Part shown: positions 14,629 to 22,729 of the stretch, in pieces
Position numbering within the stretch: position 1 is the stretch's first letter
How the letters are laid out: every line of letters starts with the position of its first letter
Assembly: GCA_003134555.1 (NCBI GenBank)
Contig: PLBO01000122.1
Span: forward strand, 38,389-76,174
Direction of reading: 5' to 3'
Source of the DNA: Actinomycetota bacterium
Lineage (GTDB): Bacteria; Actinomycetota; Acidimicrobiia; IMCC26256; PALSA-610
Length of the DNA: 37,786 nucleotides
Position numbers and translations under genes: made by a program
Notes under the pieces: generated by a model
What the model saw: only the letters and a program-made list of their open reading frames with translations
Told to the model about the DNA's origin: nothing
The model's database searches: none

Positions 14629-16007
14629 GCCTGCGCTTTCGACTCCTTCTCGTCGTGGCCACGACGTTCGCGGTCGTCGTGGTCGGATGCGTGTACGCCG
14701 CGCACGTCAGCACGCAACGGGAGCTACGCGCCGAGACCGACCGGTTCTTGTTGCAGCGCGCGCACGAGCCCGGCATCGCTTCCGGCTTTCGCGACCACAG
14801 GCCGCCACCCGGCGGAACCGGCGTGACCGGGAACCAGCCACCCGGCAACGCGCCCCAGCTCGCCGAGCCGGACGCGATCGTCCAGTTGCTCGACGCGAAT
14901 GGCAGCGTCGTGCGGTCGATCGCTGACCAGCCGGCGATTCCGGTCGACACCGTCGACAAGGGCATCGCCGCGCACGGTGGCGCGCCGCGGTTCCGCACCG
15001 TCACGATTTCGGGCACGCAGCACCGCGTGCTCACAGTGTCGACCAGCGGCGGCGGCGCCGCGCAGATCGCGCGCAGCATCGCCGACACGAACAAGGTGCT
15101 GTCGACGCTCGACGTGCGGCTGCTGCTCATCGCGCTCGCGGGAACCGCGGTGGCCGCCGCGCTCGCCTGGCTGATCGCACGGCGCATCGTCCGGCCCGTC
15201 GAGCAGCTCACGCTCGCGGCCGAACAGATCGCCGAGACGCAACAGCTCGAGCATCACATCGAGGTTGCGCGACACGACGAGCTCGGCCGCCTGGCCGCGA
15301 GCTTCAACACGATGCTGGCCGCGCTCGGCTCGTCGCGCGCCCAACAGCGGCGGCTCGTGATGGACGCGAGCCACGAGCTGCGAACTCCACTCACCGCGCT
15401 GCGCACGAACATCGAGCTGCTCCAACGGGCCGGGACGCTCGACGAGGCGCAACGCGTCGAGCTCGTCGACGCCGCGCAGGTCGAGCTCGCGGAGCTGGGT
15501 GAGCTCGTCTCCGAGCTCGTCGACCTCGCGACCGACGAGCGCGCCGAGGAGCCGGTTCAGCAGGTCGACGTCGGAGATCTGATGGAGCGGGTGGTCGAGC
15601 GGGAGCGCCGGCGGAGCGGACGATCGATCACGCTGTCGCGCGACACGGCGACAGTGGTGAACGTTCGGGTCTCCGCGATCGACCGCGCCGTCCACAACCT
15701 GCTCGACAACGCGCGCAAGTTCAGTCCGGCGGACACACCCCTCGAGGTCGACGTGCACGGCGGAGTCATCGAGGTCCGCGACCGCGGCGTCGGCGTCGCA
15801 CCCGACGACCGCGCGCTGGTCTTCGATCGCTTCTACCGTGCGGCCGCGGCTCGATCGCAACCCGGTTCCGGTCTCGGCCTCGCGATCGTGCGCCAGATCG
15901 CGGAGCTGCACGGCGGGACGGTCGAGCTGCTCGAGCGCGACGGTGGCGGCACCATCGCGAGGTTGACACTGCCGACACCCGCCGACGTGCCGTCAACGTC
16001 GGCGTGA
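14625..16007 (+). CDS. Sensor histidine kinase, partner of the upstream regulator
   Basis: A 460-residue kinase. TM1 spans about residues 7-27, and an extracytoplasmic sensor of about 135 residues has a Pro/Gly-rich part (60-75). TM2 lies at about 165-185, followed by HAMP (185-238). The HisKA box is DASHELRTPLTALR with His250. The ATPase part shows the N box (HNLLDNARKFSP near 357-368), G1 (VRDRGVGVAPDD), F box (VFDRFYR) and G2 (GSGLGLAIVRQI). Every catalytic element is in place. It is translationally coupled to the regulator. The kinase ends near a hairpin at 16018-16043 facing a convergent cupin gene. The signal is unknown; the sensor resembles no domain I can name. Confidence 0.94.
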   Translation: MSLRFRLLLVVATTFAVVVVGCVYAAHVSTQRELRAETDRFLLQRAHEPGIASGFRDHRPPPGGTGVTGNQPPGNAPQLAEPDAIVQLLDANGSVVRSIADQPAIPVDTVDKGIAAHGGAPRFRTVTISGTQHRVLTVSTSGGGAAQIARSIADTNKVLSTLDVRLLLIALAGTAVAAALAWLIARRIVRPVEQLTLAAEQIAETQQLEHHIEVARHDELGRLAASFNTMLAALGSSRAQQRRLVMDASHELRTPLTALRTNIELLQRAGTLDEAQRVELVDAAQVELAELGELVSELVDLATDERAEEPVQQVDVGDLMERVVERERRRSGRSITLSRDTATVVNVRVSAIDRAVHNLLDNARKFSPADTPLEVDVHGGVIEVRDRGVGVAPDDRALVFDRFYRAAAARSQPGSGLGLAIVRQIAELHGGTVELLERDGGGTIARLTLPTPADVPSTSA

Positions 16008-16017
16008 CCCTCACACA

Positions 16018-16043
16018 AGGACACGCTCAGCTCCGCGTGTCCT
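16018..16043. terminator. Hairpin between convergent kinase and cupin genes
   Basis: AGGACACGC, loop TCAGCTCC, then GCGTGTCCT forms a 9-bp perfect stem starting 11 bases after the kinase stop. The loop contains the cupin stop codon. It could end transcription in both directions. Confidence 0.5.
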
Positions 16044-16494
16044 CTATCCAGTCGGGCATGTCGATCGGCGGGTTCGGCAACTGCCGCGCGCCCCGGTCGA
16101 CGAGGAAGCGCTCGTAGCCCTCGGGATCGGCCGGGAAGGAGCGGGGATCGCCCATCATCACCTCGAACAGCTCGACACCCTCCGGACCGGCGACGAACGG
16201 ACCGAACGTGTCGCCCTGATCGAGTGCGATGTGCGCACCCTTGCGGCACACGACGCGGCCGCACGTCATCTCGCCCTCGAGGACGAACACCACGTGGTTG
16301 CTGTTGTGACCGTGCGGTTGCACGATCATGCCCGGGTCCCACTTCGCGTAGAGCGACAGGTACGCGGGCGAGAAGTCGAGCCACTTCTCCCGCACCGACA
16401 TGATGCGATCGCCCTGGCCGATGCGCCGCACCTCTTGATACTCGAGCTCGTCGAGGTGGCTGAACCGCGGGCTCCCCGGTCCGGGCTCGGGCAT
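16027..16494 (-). CDS. Cupin-domain protein
   Basis: A 155-residue protein with one cupin barrel at about residues 50-120. The metal-binding motif reads IVQPHGHNSNHVVFVLEGEM (two His spaced by one residue, a third His, and Glu), and motif 2 is seen as IALDQGDTFGPFV with only weak similarity. The ATG at 16492-16494 has GGAG 8 bases upstream; a longer frame overlaps the divergent SRPBCC gene and lacks similarity. Such stand-alone cupins often act as dioxygenases, isomerases or small-molecule binders; the substrate cannot be read from the sequence. Divergent from the SRPBCC gene, with a 70-base shared promoter gap. Confidence 0.8.
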   Translation of the reverse strand: MPEPGPGSPRFSHLDELEYQEVRRIGQGDRIMSVREKWLDFSPAYLSLYAKWDPGMIVQPHGHNSNHVVFVLEGEMTCGRVVCRKGAHIALDQGDTFGPFVAGPEGVELFEVMMGDPRSFPADPEGYERFLVDRGARQLPNPPIDMPDWIEDTRS

Positions 16495-16564
16495 CGGACA
16501 CTCTCCTCGTCGAAACGGTGCGGAGCGCGAGCGTAACGATCGGTAGCGGCGTACGCTGCGGCCC

Positions 16565-17038
16565 ATGAGCGAATCACCTGACGTCGTATCCGTCGAGCGC
16601 GTCATCGCCGCGCCCGCCGACCGGATCTTCGAGCTCGTCGCCGATCCGGCCCGTCACCACGACATCGACGGCTCCGGCAGTGTGCGCGACGCGAAGAGCA
16701 GCCCGACGCGTTTGACCATGGGCGCAACGTTCGGCATGTCGATGCACATGGGCATCAACTACTCGATGCTCAACGAGGTCATCGAGTTCGACGACGGCAA
16801 GCGCATCGCCTGGCAGACCGGACCCGTTGGCAACTTCCAGGGCAAGTTCTTCGGCGGCCGCATCTGGCGATACGAGCTCGAGGCAGCCGTTGGCGGCACG
16901 CTCGTGCGCGAGAGCTGGGACATCTCGCAGGAGAAGGGCCCGATCAAGGGTCTCCTCCGCATGGAGAGAACGAAGAACCACACCCGCGAGGCCATGGAAA
17001 AGACGCTCGCCAACATCGCGCGGCTCACCGAGCAGTAA
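16565..17038 (+). CDS. SRPBCC (START/Bet v1-like) family protein
   Basis: A 157-residue protein of the polyketide cyclase/dehydrase-like SRPBCC superfamily. The start VSVERVIAAPADRIFELVAD and the following PARHHDIDGSG are typical of this fold's first strand and helix pair. The centre has the strand pattern VIEFDDGKRIAWQTGP, and the end carries the long C-terminal helix (NHTREAMEKTLANIARLTEQ). These proteins bind hydrophobic ligands, but the ligand and any enzymatic role are not predictable here. It is monocistronic, divergent from the cupin and convergent with the repeat-protein gene, from which it is separated by 34 bases. Confidence 0.85.
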   Translation: MSESPDVVSVERVIAAPADRIFELVADPARHHDIDGSGSVRDAKSSPTRLTMGATFGMSMHMGINYSMLNEVIEFDDGKRIAWQTGPVGNFQGKFFGGRIWRYELEAAVGGTLVRESWDISQEKGPIKGLLRMERTKNHTREAMEKTLANIARLTEQ

Positions 17039-17072
17039 CGGGCGTGAGCCCGGCCACCCGGCTACCCGGCTG

Positions 17073-17969
17073 TCAGTTCGCGCACACGACTGGTGTGCCG
17101 GTCGACCCGTTGCCGTCGAGCCCGCCGCCGAACGCGATGGTCGCTCCCGACCGGGTCACCAACCGGTATCCCTGCTGGCGCGGATTCGTGATGATCGCAA
17201 CGACGGGGTCGCAGAGCGAGGCGGCGTAGCTGCGGAACTTCGCGGCTGCGCCGAACGCGTACACCTGGCCGGTCCGGCGCGCGATCCAGTAGCCCTTCCC
17301 GCCGGGCGTAACGGCCATGCCCACGACATCTTGGACGTGGACGCCGAGCCCGGGAAGACTGCCGGCGAACTTCGCGTCACCGAAGCCGAAGACGCCACCG
17401 TCTCGGGCGACCATCGTGTAGCCGTTCCCCGTCCAGTTGCGCGCGATCCCGGCGATCGGCTGCTGCAGCTGGATTCCACCGGTCGAGCCGTAGTACTTCG
17501 CGTCACCGAAGCTGAAGACACCACCATCACGAGCTACGAGCCAGTACCCGCGGCCCGTCGTGGTCGACGCCATCGAGAACACCGGCTGGTTCAGCGGCTT
17601 CCCGCCCATGCTCCCGAAGAATCGCGAAGTTCCGTAGGAGAAGACTCCGCCGTCGCTTGCGACCAACCAGTAGCCGGTACCGGTGGGCAGTGCGGAGCCG
17701 CCGAGGAGCGGGCCCTGCAGCGGGAGCTCGTGCGCATCGCCGTAGAAATGGGCATCGCCGGACGGCGAGACCGCACCGTTGGCGAACGCCAACCAGTAAC
17801 CGCCACCCGTCGGAGTCGGAAATCCGCCAACAACGAAGCGAAGAAATTGATTCGGCGCCGCGGCGGCCGGTGTCACCGGGGCCACCGAGACGGTGACGAG
17901 CAAGAGGGGCACAAATGCCGCGAGGATTGCAACGGACGATCTTCGAACCCGCAGCCTCGTCTTCGACAT
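17073..17969 (-). CDS. Secreted repeat protein (GYWLV..DGGVFSFG family)
   Basis: A 298-residue protein with a signal peptide (basic start, then AAFVPLLLVTVSVAP and TPAAAA as cleavage region). The mature part is six copies of a module of about 48 residues with core GYWLVA.DGGVFS(F/Y)G.A.F.GS; the first and the last two copies are divergent (GYWLAFANGAVSPSG, GYWIARRTGQVYAFG, GYRLVTRSGATIAFG). The repeats probably fold as a beta-propeller-like domain. They are frequent in extracellular proteins of Acidimicrobiia, often attached to other enzymes, but here they stand alone. The ATG at 17967-17969 has GGAGG 7 bases upstream. The function is unknown; surface binding is a guess. Confidence 0.85.
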   Translation of the reverse strand: MSKTRLRVRRSSVAILAAFVPLLLVTVSVAPVTPAAAAPNQFLRFVVGGFPTPTGGGYWLAFANGAVSPSGDAHFYGDAHELPLQGPLLGGSALPTGTGYWLVASDGGVFSYGTSRFFGSMGGKPLNQPVFSMASTTTGRGYWLVARDGGVFSFGDAKYYGSTGGIQLQQPIAGIARNWTGNGYTMVARDGGVFGFGDAKFAGSLPGLGVHVQDVVGMAVTPGGKGYWIARRTGQVYAFGAAAKFRSYAASLCDPVVAIITNPRQQGYRLVTRSGATIAFGGGLDGNGSTGTPVVCAN

Positions 17970-18036
17970 CGGCTTCCCTCCCCGGCCCACGAGGGTACAG
18001 GCCGACGAAACCGTTGCCACATCGCCGGGCGAGGGG

Positions 18037-18738
18037 TCAGCCGAGACGGTGGCGGAGATACGTGCGCGACGCGGGCCTCCGCTTCGACGCCTTGCGCCAG
18101 CGCGGGTAGGACCTGCCCCAGATGTTGCGGGCCCCGCTGCTGGTGTGATGGATCACGTAGCCGTCGGGCGCGATCTCGAACGGTTTTCGCAGCACCTCCA
18201 TGTGGTCGACCTGCGTCCCGGCCGGCACGTACGGGTTGAACCAATCGGGATAGACGAAATCGGAGACGCTGACGCGCCGACCGTCACGAAGCGAGACGGT
18301 GTATGCGCAGCTCTCGACCGGGTCGCACAGTTCGACGGCGACGAGCGCGCCGCGCGCATTCTCGACCCAGTGATTGGCGGTCGGATCACCGACGAGCTCG
18401 CAAACCTCGTGGGAGACCGTCGCCGAGACCGAGCTCGGGCCTCGCAGCCACGTGCCGTCGTTCTCGAGGATCGGGTTGACGAACACCCGGGCGTAGGGCC
18501 GGCCGTGCTTGTCGAGGTCGTGATAGCCGAGTGCATCGGCGGCGTCGGCGTCGTCGAGCAGCACGATGTTGAAACCCTGGCGGTGCGCGTCGTCGACGAC
18601 GGTGTACACGTACTCACCCCACATCCGGGCGACGTCGTGCAGCTGGATGTTGAGGGCCCGGCGCATCCCGTCGATCGCGCGCTCGACTCGGACCGATCGG
18701 TGCGACGACTGGTTCTCGATCCGGAGCGTTCGCGACAT
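18037..18738 (-). CDS. Zincin-like hypothetical protein
   Basis: A 233-residue soluble protein with no signal peptide. Its most notable motif is ATVSHEVCELVGDP (106-119), with H110, E111 and E114. This resembles the HE..E element of SHE(V/L).E...DP proteins, which are found scattered in bacteria and some phages and are usually called hypothetical. A third metal ligand is not obvious. The segments YARVFVNPILENDGTW and WVENARGALVAVELCDPVES are well ordered in appearance. The C-terminal 25 residues are strongly basic. It is divergent from the methyltransferase gene with a 41-base gap. A peptidase activity is a hypothesis only. Confidence 0.55.
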   Translation of the reverse strand: MSRTLRIENQSSHRSVRVERAIDGMRRALNIQLHDVARMWGEYVYTVVDDAHRQGFNIVLLDDADAADALGYHDLDKHGRPYARVFVNPILENDGTWLRGPSSVSATVSHEVCELVGDPTANHWVENARGALVAVELCDPVESCAYTVSLRDGRRVSVSDFVYPDWFNPYVPAGTQVDHMEVLRKPFEIAPDGYVIHHTSSGARNIWGRSYPRWRKASKRRPASRTYLRHRLG

Positions 18739-18779
18739 TCACACGAAGCTAACCGGGCCGCGACCCTTAGAGTGCGGGC

Positions 18780-19574
18780 GTGTCCGATCCGGGCGACGTG
18801 ATCGGCGGCGGTTACGACTCGTTCTACGGAGCGTGGGGTCGCAGCCCGACCCTGCGCCGCATCTGGCGGGATCACATAACCGGCCCCGACTATCCCGAAG
18901 CGTTCGCGCACATCAGCTTCCTCTCGTTGACGCAACTGCGCGCCATCGCGGAAGGTCTACGCCTCCGTGCCGATCAACTGCTCGTCGACTTGGCGTGCGG
19001 CGCGGGCGGTCCGGGCCTTTGGGTCGCGAAGGAGACGGGTGCGCGACTTGTGGGCCGCGACCTGTCGCCGGTCGCGGTGCAGCGCGCAACCGAGCGTGCA
19101 ACTGCGCTCGCGATGCACGACCACGCCGAGTTCGCACCGGGGAGTTTCGAAGCGACGGGGCTCCCTTCCGATTCCGCGGACGCCGTCATGACGGTCGACG
19201 CCTTGCAGTACGCGCCCGACAAGACGACGGCGTTGATCGAGGTGGCGCGGATTCTTCGGCGCGGTGGCCGGTTCGCGCTCGTGGCCTTCGAGCTCGACGC
19301 GGAGCGCGTCGCCGCTCTCGGCGTCTGGAACGATCCGGTAGGCGACTATCGACCGCTCCTCGAACAAGTCGGGTTCGAGATCTCGAGCTACGAGCAGACG
19401 CCGAACTGGCGCGACCAGGTCGCCGCGGGCTTCGGAGCGATCGTCGCCGAACGAGAGGCGCTCGAAGCCGAGCTCGGTGACGCCGCCGCGGCGGCAACGG
19501 TGCTGGAGGCGTCCATAACGCTGCAGTTGCAGCCGTACTGCGGTCACGTGCTCGCCTTCGCGACACGACTCTGA
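18780..19574 (+). CDS. Class I SAM-dependent methyltransferase
   Basis: A 264-residue methyltransferase with a GTG start. Motif I reads LLVDLACGAGGPGLWVA (about 67-83), the acidic end of strand 2 is VGRDLSPVAVQRATERA, motif post-I carries FEATGLPSDSADAVMTVDAL, and the later strand reads ILRRGGRFALVAFELD. These are diagnostic of the Methyltransf_11/25 class acting on small molecules. The N-terminal segment (GGGYDSFYGAWGRSPTLRRI) resembles methyltransferases of the UbiE/sterol-like group. The substrate is not identified. It stands alone between the zincin-like gene (divergent) and a small convergent membrane-protein gene. Confidence 0.88.
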   Translation: MSDPGDVIGGGYDSFYGAWGRSPTLRRIWRDHITGPDYPEAFAHISFLSLTQLRAIAEGLRLRADQLLVDLACGAGGPGLWVAKETGARLVGRDLSPVAVQRATERATALAMHDHAEFAPGSFEATGLPSDSADAVMTVDALQYAPDKTTALIEVARILRRGGRFALVAFELDAERVAALGVWNDPVGDYRPLLEQVGFEISSYEQTPNWRDQVAAGFGAIVAEREALEAELGDAAAAATVLEASITLQLQPYCGHVLAFATRL

Positions 19575-19590
19575 GCACGGCTACCGACAG

Positions 19591-19794
19591 TCAGAAGCGT
19601 CCGTTCCGCCGTTGCGCGAGTCGGCGGCGAAGTTGCTCGCGTCGACCGTGCAGCCGGACAAGGAACGTCGCACGCATCAAGGCAACGGCGCCGAGGAGCG
19701 CTCCGATGACGAGGTTTCCGCGCGCGATCAGCGCGATCGCCACCGCCGCAGTCAGCGCGACGAGTATCCCGCGGATGACCCACATCGACGTCAT
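19591..19794 (-). CDS. Small membrane protein
   Basis: A 67-residue protein starting at the ATG at 19792-19794, which has AGGAGG 6-7 bases upstream, a near-perfect ribosome binding site. One long or two short hydrophobic segments (about residues 4-42: WVIRGILVALTAAVAIALIA, then LVIGALLGAVALMRATFLV) are followed by a very basic tail (HGRREQLRRRLAQRRNGRF). No family is recognised. It is divergent from the ECF sigma factor gene across a 138-base gap and convergent with the methyltransferase. The strong binding site and clean topology argue that it is real. Confidence 0.7.
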   Translation of the reverse strand: MTSMWVIRGILVALTAAVAIALIARGNLVIGALLGAVALMRATFLVRLHGRREQLRRRLAQRRNGRF

Positions 19795-19891
19795 CGAACC
19801 CTCCTTGGTCGTAACCGCATTCTTGCCGGGGAGTATGAGGCGTCGAGCCGGCTGAGGTAAAGAGTTCGTGAGGACACCATTCACAGCGTCC

Positions 19892-19920
19892 GGGAACCTC
19901 GCGGCGCCGGGCGGTGTATG
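19892..19920 (+). promoter_or_regulatory. Candidate ECF sigma promoter upstream of its own gene
   Basis: GGGAAC at 19892-19897 and GTATG at 19916-19920 are separated by 18 bases, matching the GGAAC-type -35 used by many ECF sigma factors. The -10 ends 12 bases before the sigma gene ATG, giving a leader of only a few bases. The same -35 and spacing occur at 21249-21277. Confidence 0.5.
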
Positions 19921-19932
19921 CAATGACACAAC

Positions 19933-20478
19933 ATGGACCGACGCAGCGACGCGGAGCTGGTGATCGCCGCCCGAACGGGCGATCTCGACGCGTTCACGGA
20001 ACTGGTGGAGCGCTACCGGCTGCCCGCGCTGCGGTTCGCGTACGGAATCGCCGGCAACGAAGCAGAGGATGCGGTGCAGGAGGCATTCGTCAAAGCGTTT
20101 CGCAACCTCGGCGGGTTCCGGACGGAGGCGGCGTTCAAACCGTGGCTGTTCACGATCGTGGCCAACGAGGCTCGCAACCGTCGGCGTTCGCTCTCACGTC
20201 GTAACAAGCTCGAGCTGCAGGTCCGCGAGCAACCTCGACCCGTCGGGGTCGCGGTGGACGAGGTGTTCGCGCAGCACGACCAACGCCAACGCCTCCTCGA
20301 CGTGGTGTCGAGGCTGCCCGGCCGGTACCGCGAGGTGATTGCGCTTCGCTACTTCGCAGAGTTGAGCGAGAGCGAGACGGCCGAGGTCTTGTCGTGTCCG
20401 TTGGGAACCGCGAAGTCGCGGTTGTCGCGGGCGTTGGCAGTGCTGCGGGCCCAACTCGGAGAGGAGGTGACGTCGTGA
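19933..20478 (+). CDS. ECF-family RNA polymerase sigma factor
   Basis: A 181-residue ECF sigma factor. Region 2 (about residues 10-85) has LDAFTELVERYRLPALRFAY, EDAVQEAFVKAFRNLGGFR and FKPWLFTIVANEARNRRR. Region 4 (about 120-172) has LPGRYREVIALRYFAELSES, then ETAEVLSCPLGTAKSRLSRA. Region 3 is absent, as expected of the ECF class. The 3' end overlaps the next gene (GTGA), which encodes a membrane protein with an anti-sigma-like layout. A candidate promoter of the ECF type precedes it, suggesting autoregulation. The ECF group cannot be assigned without a search. Confidence 0.93.
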   Translation: MDRRSDAELVIAARTGDLDAFTELVERYRLPALRFAYGIAGNEAEDAVQEAFVKAFRNLGGFRTEAAFKPWLFTIVANEARNRRRSLSRRNKLELQVREQPRPVGVAVDEVFAQHDQRQRLLDVVSRLPGRYREVIALRYFAELSESETAEVLSCPLGTAKSRLSRALAVLRAQLGEEVTS

Positions 20479-21230
20479 TCGACCTCGAGCGCGCGCTCGT
20501 CGATCTGGCCGAACACCTCGATCACCCGACCGGCGCCGACCTCGGCGACGAGGTGCGCCGCCGGATCGCCGACCCGATCGCCGCCGGCGACCGTTCGCGA
20601 CACCGGACGCGTTCGCTGCTCGCGCTCGCGGCCGTGCTCCTGTTGATCGTTGCCGCGGTCGTCACGATCAGTCCCGCGCGGAGTGCGATCGCCGACTGGC
20701 TCGGCATCGGCGCGGTGGAGGTCCGCCGCTCCGTCCGCACGTTGCCGACCGGCCCGCCGGACCGCACCGTTCCGGGCGCCTCCGATTCCTCGCCCGAAGG
20801 CGCGGCCCGGCAGGAGCTCGCGGCCGCGCAAAAGAACGTCGACTTCACGATCGCCACTCCGCACGACTCGTCGGCCGGCGCGCTTTCGGGCGTGCAGGTC
20901 GACCGCAGGGTGCGCGGCGGGCTCGTCGTGCTCGGCTACAAGCGATTCACGCTCGTCGAGATCGCGACGTCGACCGACGGTCCGCCGGTCGTCGGCAAGC
21001 TGCTCGATCCGGCGGCCCGCGCCGAGCCGGTGACCGTCGACGGCCGAGCCGGCATGTGGATCACCGGCGCGCACCAGATCGGCTACCTCGACCGATCCGG
21101 CAACTTCACAACGGACACTGTGCGGAGATCGGGACCGGTCCTGTTGTGGGCCGGCACCGGAGTCACCTACCGGATCGAAGGACTCGAACGGCTCGCCGAC
21201 GCGCAGGCCGTCGCCCGTTCGATTCGTTGA
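20475..21230 (+). CDS. Putative membrane-bound anti-sigma factor
   Basis: A 251-residue protein with a GTG start overlapping the sigma factor stop; GGAGG sits 7 bases before it. The first 40 residues are a soluble helical segment (LERALVDLAEHLDHP). One membrane helix (SLLALAAVLLLIVAAVVTIS, about 47-66) follows, then an outer domain of about 180 residues. The cytoplasmic part lacks the HxxxCxxC motif of zinc-binding anti-sigma factors. The outer domain resembles no sensor I recognise. Coupling to the sigma gene and topology support an anti-sigma role, sequestering the factor until an envelope signal. This is inferred, as sequence identity alone is weak. Confidence 0.7.
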   Translation: MIDLERALVDLAEHLDHPTGADLGDEVRRRIADPIAAGDRSRHRTRSLLALAAVLLLIVAAVVTISPARSAIADWLGIGAVEVRRSVRTLPTGPPDRTVPGASDSSPEGAARQELAAAQKNVDFTIATPHDSSAGALSGVQVDRRVRGGLVVLGYKRFTLVEIATSTDGPPVVGKLLDPAARAEPVTVDGRAGMWITGAHQIGYLDRSGNFTTDTVRRSGPVLLWAGTGVTYRIEGLERLADAQAVARSIR

Positions 21231-21248
21231 CGCCGATCCGTCGAAATC

Positions 21249-21277
21249 GGGAACCAAGCGCGTCCCCGGGGAGTAGG
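21249..21277 (+). promoter_or_regulatory. Second candidate ECF promoter, upstream of the lipoprotein gene
   Basis: GGGAAC at 21249-21254 and GTAGG at 21273-21277 are again separated by 18 bases, mirroring the element before the sigma gene. The -10 ends 6 bases before the ATG at 21284, so transcription would start at or near the start codon (leaderless). Confidence 0.45.
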
Positions 21278-21283
21278 TAGGTC

Positions 21284-22303
21284 ATGACACCACGCGCAAT
21301 GGTCATCGGTGCCGCCGTGCTCGCGCTCACAATCAGCGGCGGTTGCGGTTCGAGCAAGCAGGGCGCGACCCAGGCCGTGAAGGTCGCCGACGCGTCGCAG
21401 CCCACGGATCCGCCGAAGCTGGCGCAATTCGACAAGGGCATCGGTGCGGTCTCGGCCGAGTCGTCTACGCCGATCTGGTTCGAAGCCGGCGCCGTCGCGG
21501 CACTCGACGGATCAGCCGTCTTCTCGATTCGCCACGACGGCACCGCCGGCTCCGATCGTCTGGTTCGCATCGATACGAGTGACGGCAGAGTCACGGCGAC
21601 GTGGCCGTTGCGGAGTGGTCTCTCGATCGGTGCAGTGGCTCCGGGCGGCCGCTGGATCGCGCTGACCGACCGCCGGCCCGGATACGGAAGCCAAAGCCGC
21701 GCGTCCACCGAGCTCGTGGTCTTCGACCTTCGCGCCGGCGCCGAGGTGCATCGCCGCTCGCTCACCGGCGACGTGCAGCCCGAAGCCTTCTCGGTCGACG
21801 GGTCGCGGGTGTTCGCGCTCGACTACCGCGGCGACCATTACCGGGTGCAGACGATCGATCTTCGCACCGGCGACCGCTACGACACGAGCGATCGGAACAA
21901 GGTCGTTCCCGTCGAGGACATGCACGGCCGGGCGGTGCACGGCGTGATGAACGCGGATCGCACGCTGCTCGCGACGCTCTATCGCAACCCCGGCAACGTC
22001 GACGAGCCCGCGTTCGTGCACGTCCTCGACCTGACGAACGGCTGGTCGCATTGCGCCGACCTTCCCGCGCCCTTCGGCACCGGTCCGCCGGGAACCGACG
22101 CGATCGAGCTCACCGCGCGCGACACAGTCGTGGTCGCCGCGACCCAGGCGCGACGTCTCGCCGAGATCCACATCGAGGCGGTCCACACGCCCGGAACCAC
22201 CCTGGTTCCGGTCGCGTTCCGTACCGGCACGATCGCGCCTCCGAGCGCAACGCTCGCATCGATGCCGGGCTTCGAGTACGTGATCGCCACGATCACGGCC
22301 TGA
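21284..22303 (+). CDS. Propeller-like lipoprotein
   Basis: A 339-residue lipoprotein: signal peptide AAVLALTISGGC with the lipobox Cys at residue 21. The mature part has repeated short strand pairs ending in Asp-Gly or Asp-Thr turns (RIDTSDGRVTATWPL, AVAPGGRWIALTD, VFDLRAGAEVHRR, SVDGSRVFALDYRGD, TIDLRTGDRYDTSD, HVLDLTNGW). This is the pattern of TolB/YVTN-like beta-propellers, with about five to six visible blades. It starts 53 bases after the anti-sigma gene, and a candidate ECF promoter of its own lies directly before it. It could be an envelope sensor partner or stress effector of the sigma system. The role is inferred from position. Confidence 0.75.
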   Translation: MTPRAMVIGAAVLALTISGGCGSSKQGATQAVKVADASQPTDPPKLAQFDKGIGAVSAESSTPIWFEAGAVAALDGSAVFSIRHDGTAGSDRLVRIDTSDGRVTATWPLRSGLSIGAVAPGGRWIALTDRRPGYGSQSRASTELVVFDLRAGAEVHRRSLTGDVQPEAFSVDGSRVFALDYRGDHYRVQTIDLRTGDRYDTSDRNKVVPVEDMHGRAVHGVMNADRTLLATLYRNPGNVDEPAFVHVLDLTNGWSHCADLPAPFGTGPPGTDAIELTARDTVVVAATQARRLAEIHIEAVHTPGTTLVPVAFRTGTIAPPSATLASMPGFEYVIATITA

Positions 22304-22353
22304 TCGCGCCGCGGAAAGAACGCCGCACGACGCGTCGTCACTACCCTTCCGGT

Positions 22354-22725
22354 GTGGCAATCACAGGCATGGCGAACCTCGCAGTAAAGGTGGCCGACCT
22401 CGACGCCGCGTGCGCGTTCTACGTTGCCGCGGGCGCCGAGGTGCGCGATCGCATGCAATGGAACAACGGCGAGCGCGCCGACGTGTTCCTCGGACCGGTG
22501 ATGATCACGCTGTTCACCCACGCGATCTACGAGGACCGCGTCGATCTCCCCGCCGAGGGCTTCCTCCATCCCGCGCTCTTCACCGACGACCTCGACGCGG
22601 AGCTCGAGGGCCACACCGTGGTGTGGGGTCCGGCCGTTGTCGAAGGCGCGTTCGGAAAACGGCGCATCGCCTTCGTCGAGGCGCCGGGTGGCATCCGCCT
22701 CGAATTCATGGAGCAGCTCGAGTAA
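22354..22725 (+). CDS. VOC-superfamily (glyoxalase/dioxygenase-like) protein
   Basis: A 123-residue protein with the vicinal oxygen chelate beta-alpha-beta-beta-beta layout. The first module reads MANLAVKVADLDAACAFYVA and the second ends in IAFVEAPGGIRLEFMEQLE, the usual E/EAPGG...EF ending. The GTG at 22354 is chosen because five residues precede MANLAVKV, as in relatives; the ATG at 22369 is the alternative. Reading upstream from there would overlap the lipoprotein gene. Metal-binding residues cannot be assigned safely without a structure model. It ends 4 bases before the stop of the convergent acyltransferase gene. Confidence 0.82.
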   Translation: MAITGMANLAVKVADLDAACAFYVAAGAEVRDRMQWNNGERADVFLGPVMITLFTHAIYEDRVDLPAEGFLHPALFTDDLDAELEGHTVVWGPAVVEGAFGKRRIAFVEAPGGIRLEFMEQLE

Positions 22726-22729
22726 CAGC

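Noticed and set aside
17039-17052. Short hairpin CGGGC-GTGA-GCCCG after the SRPBCC gene as a terminator
   Set aside because: Only a 5-bp stem without a T-run; too weak to call in such GC-rich DNA.
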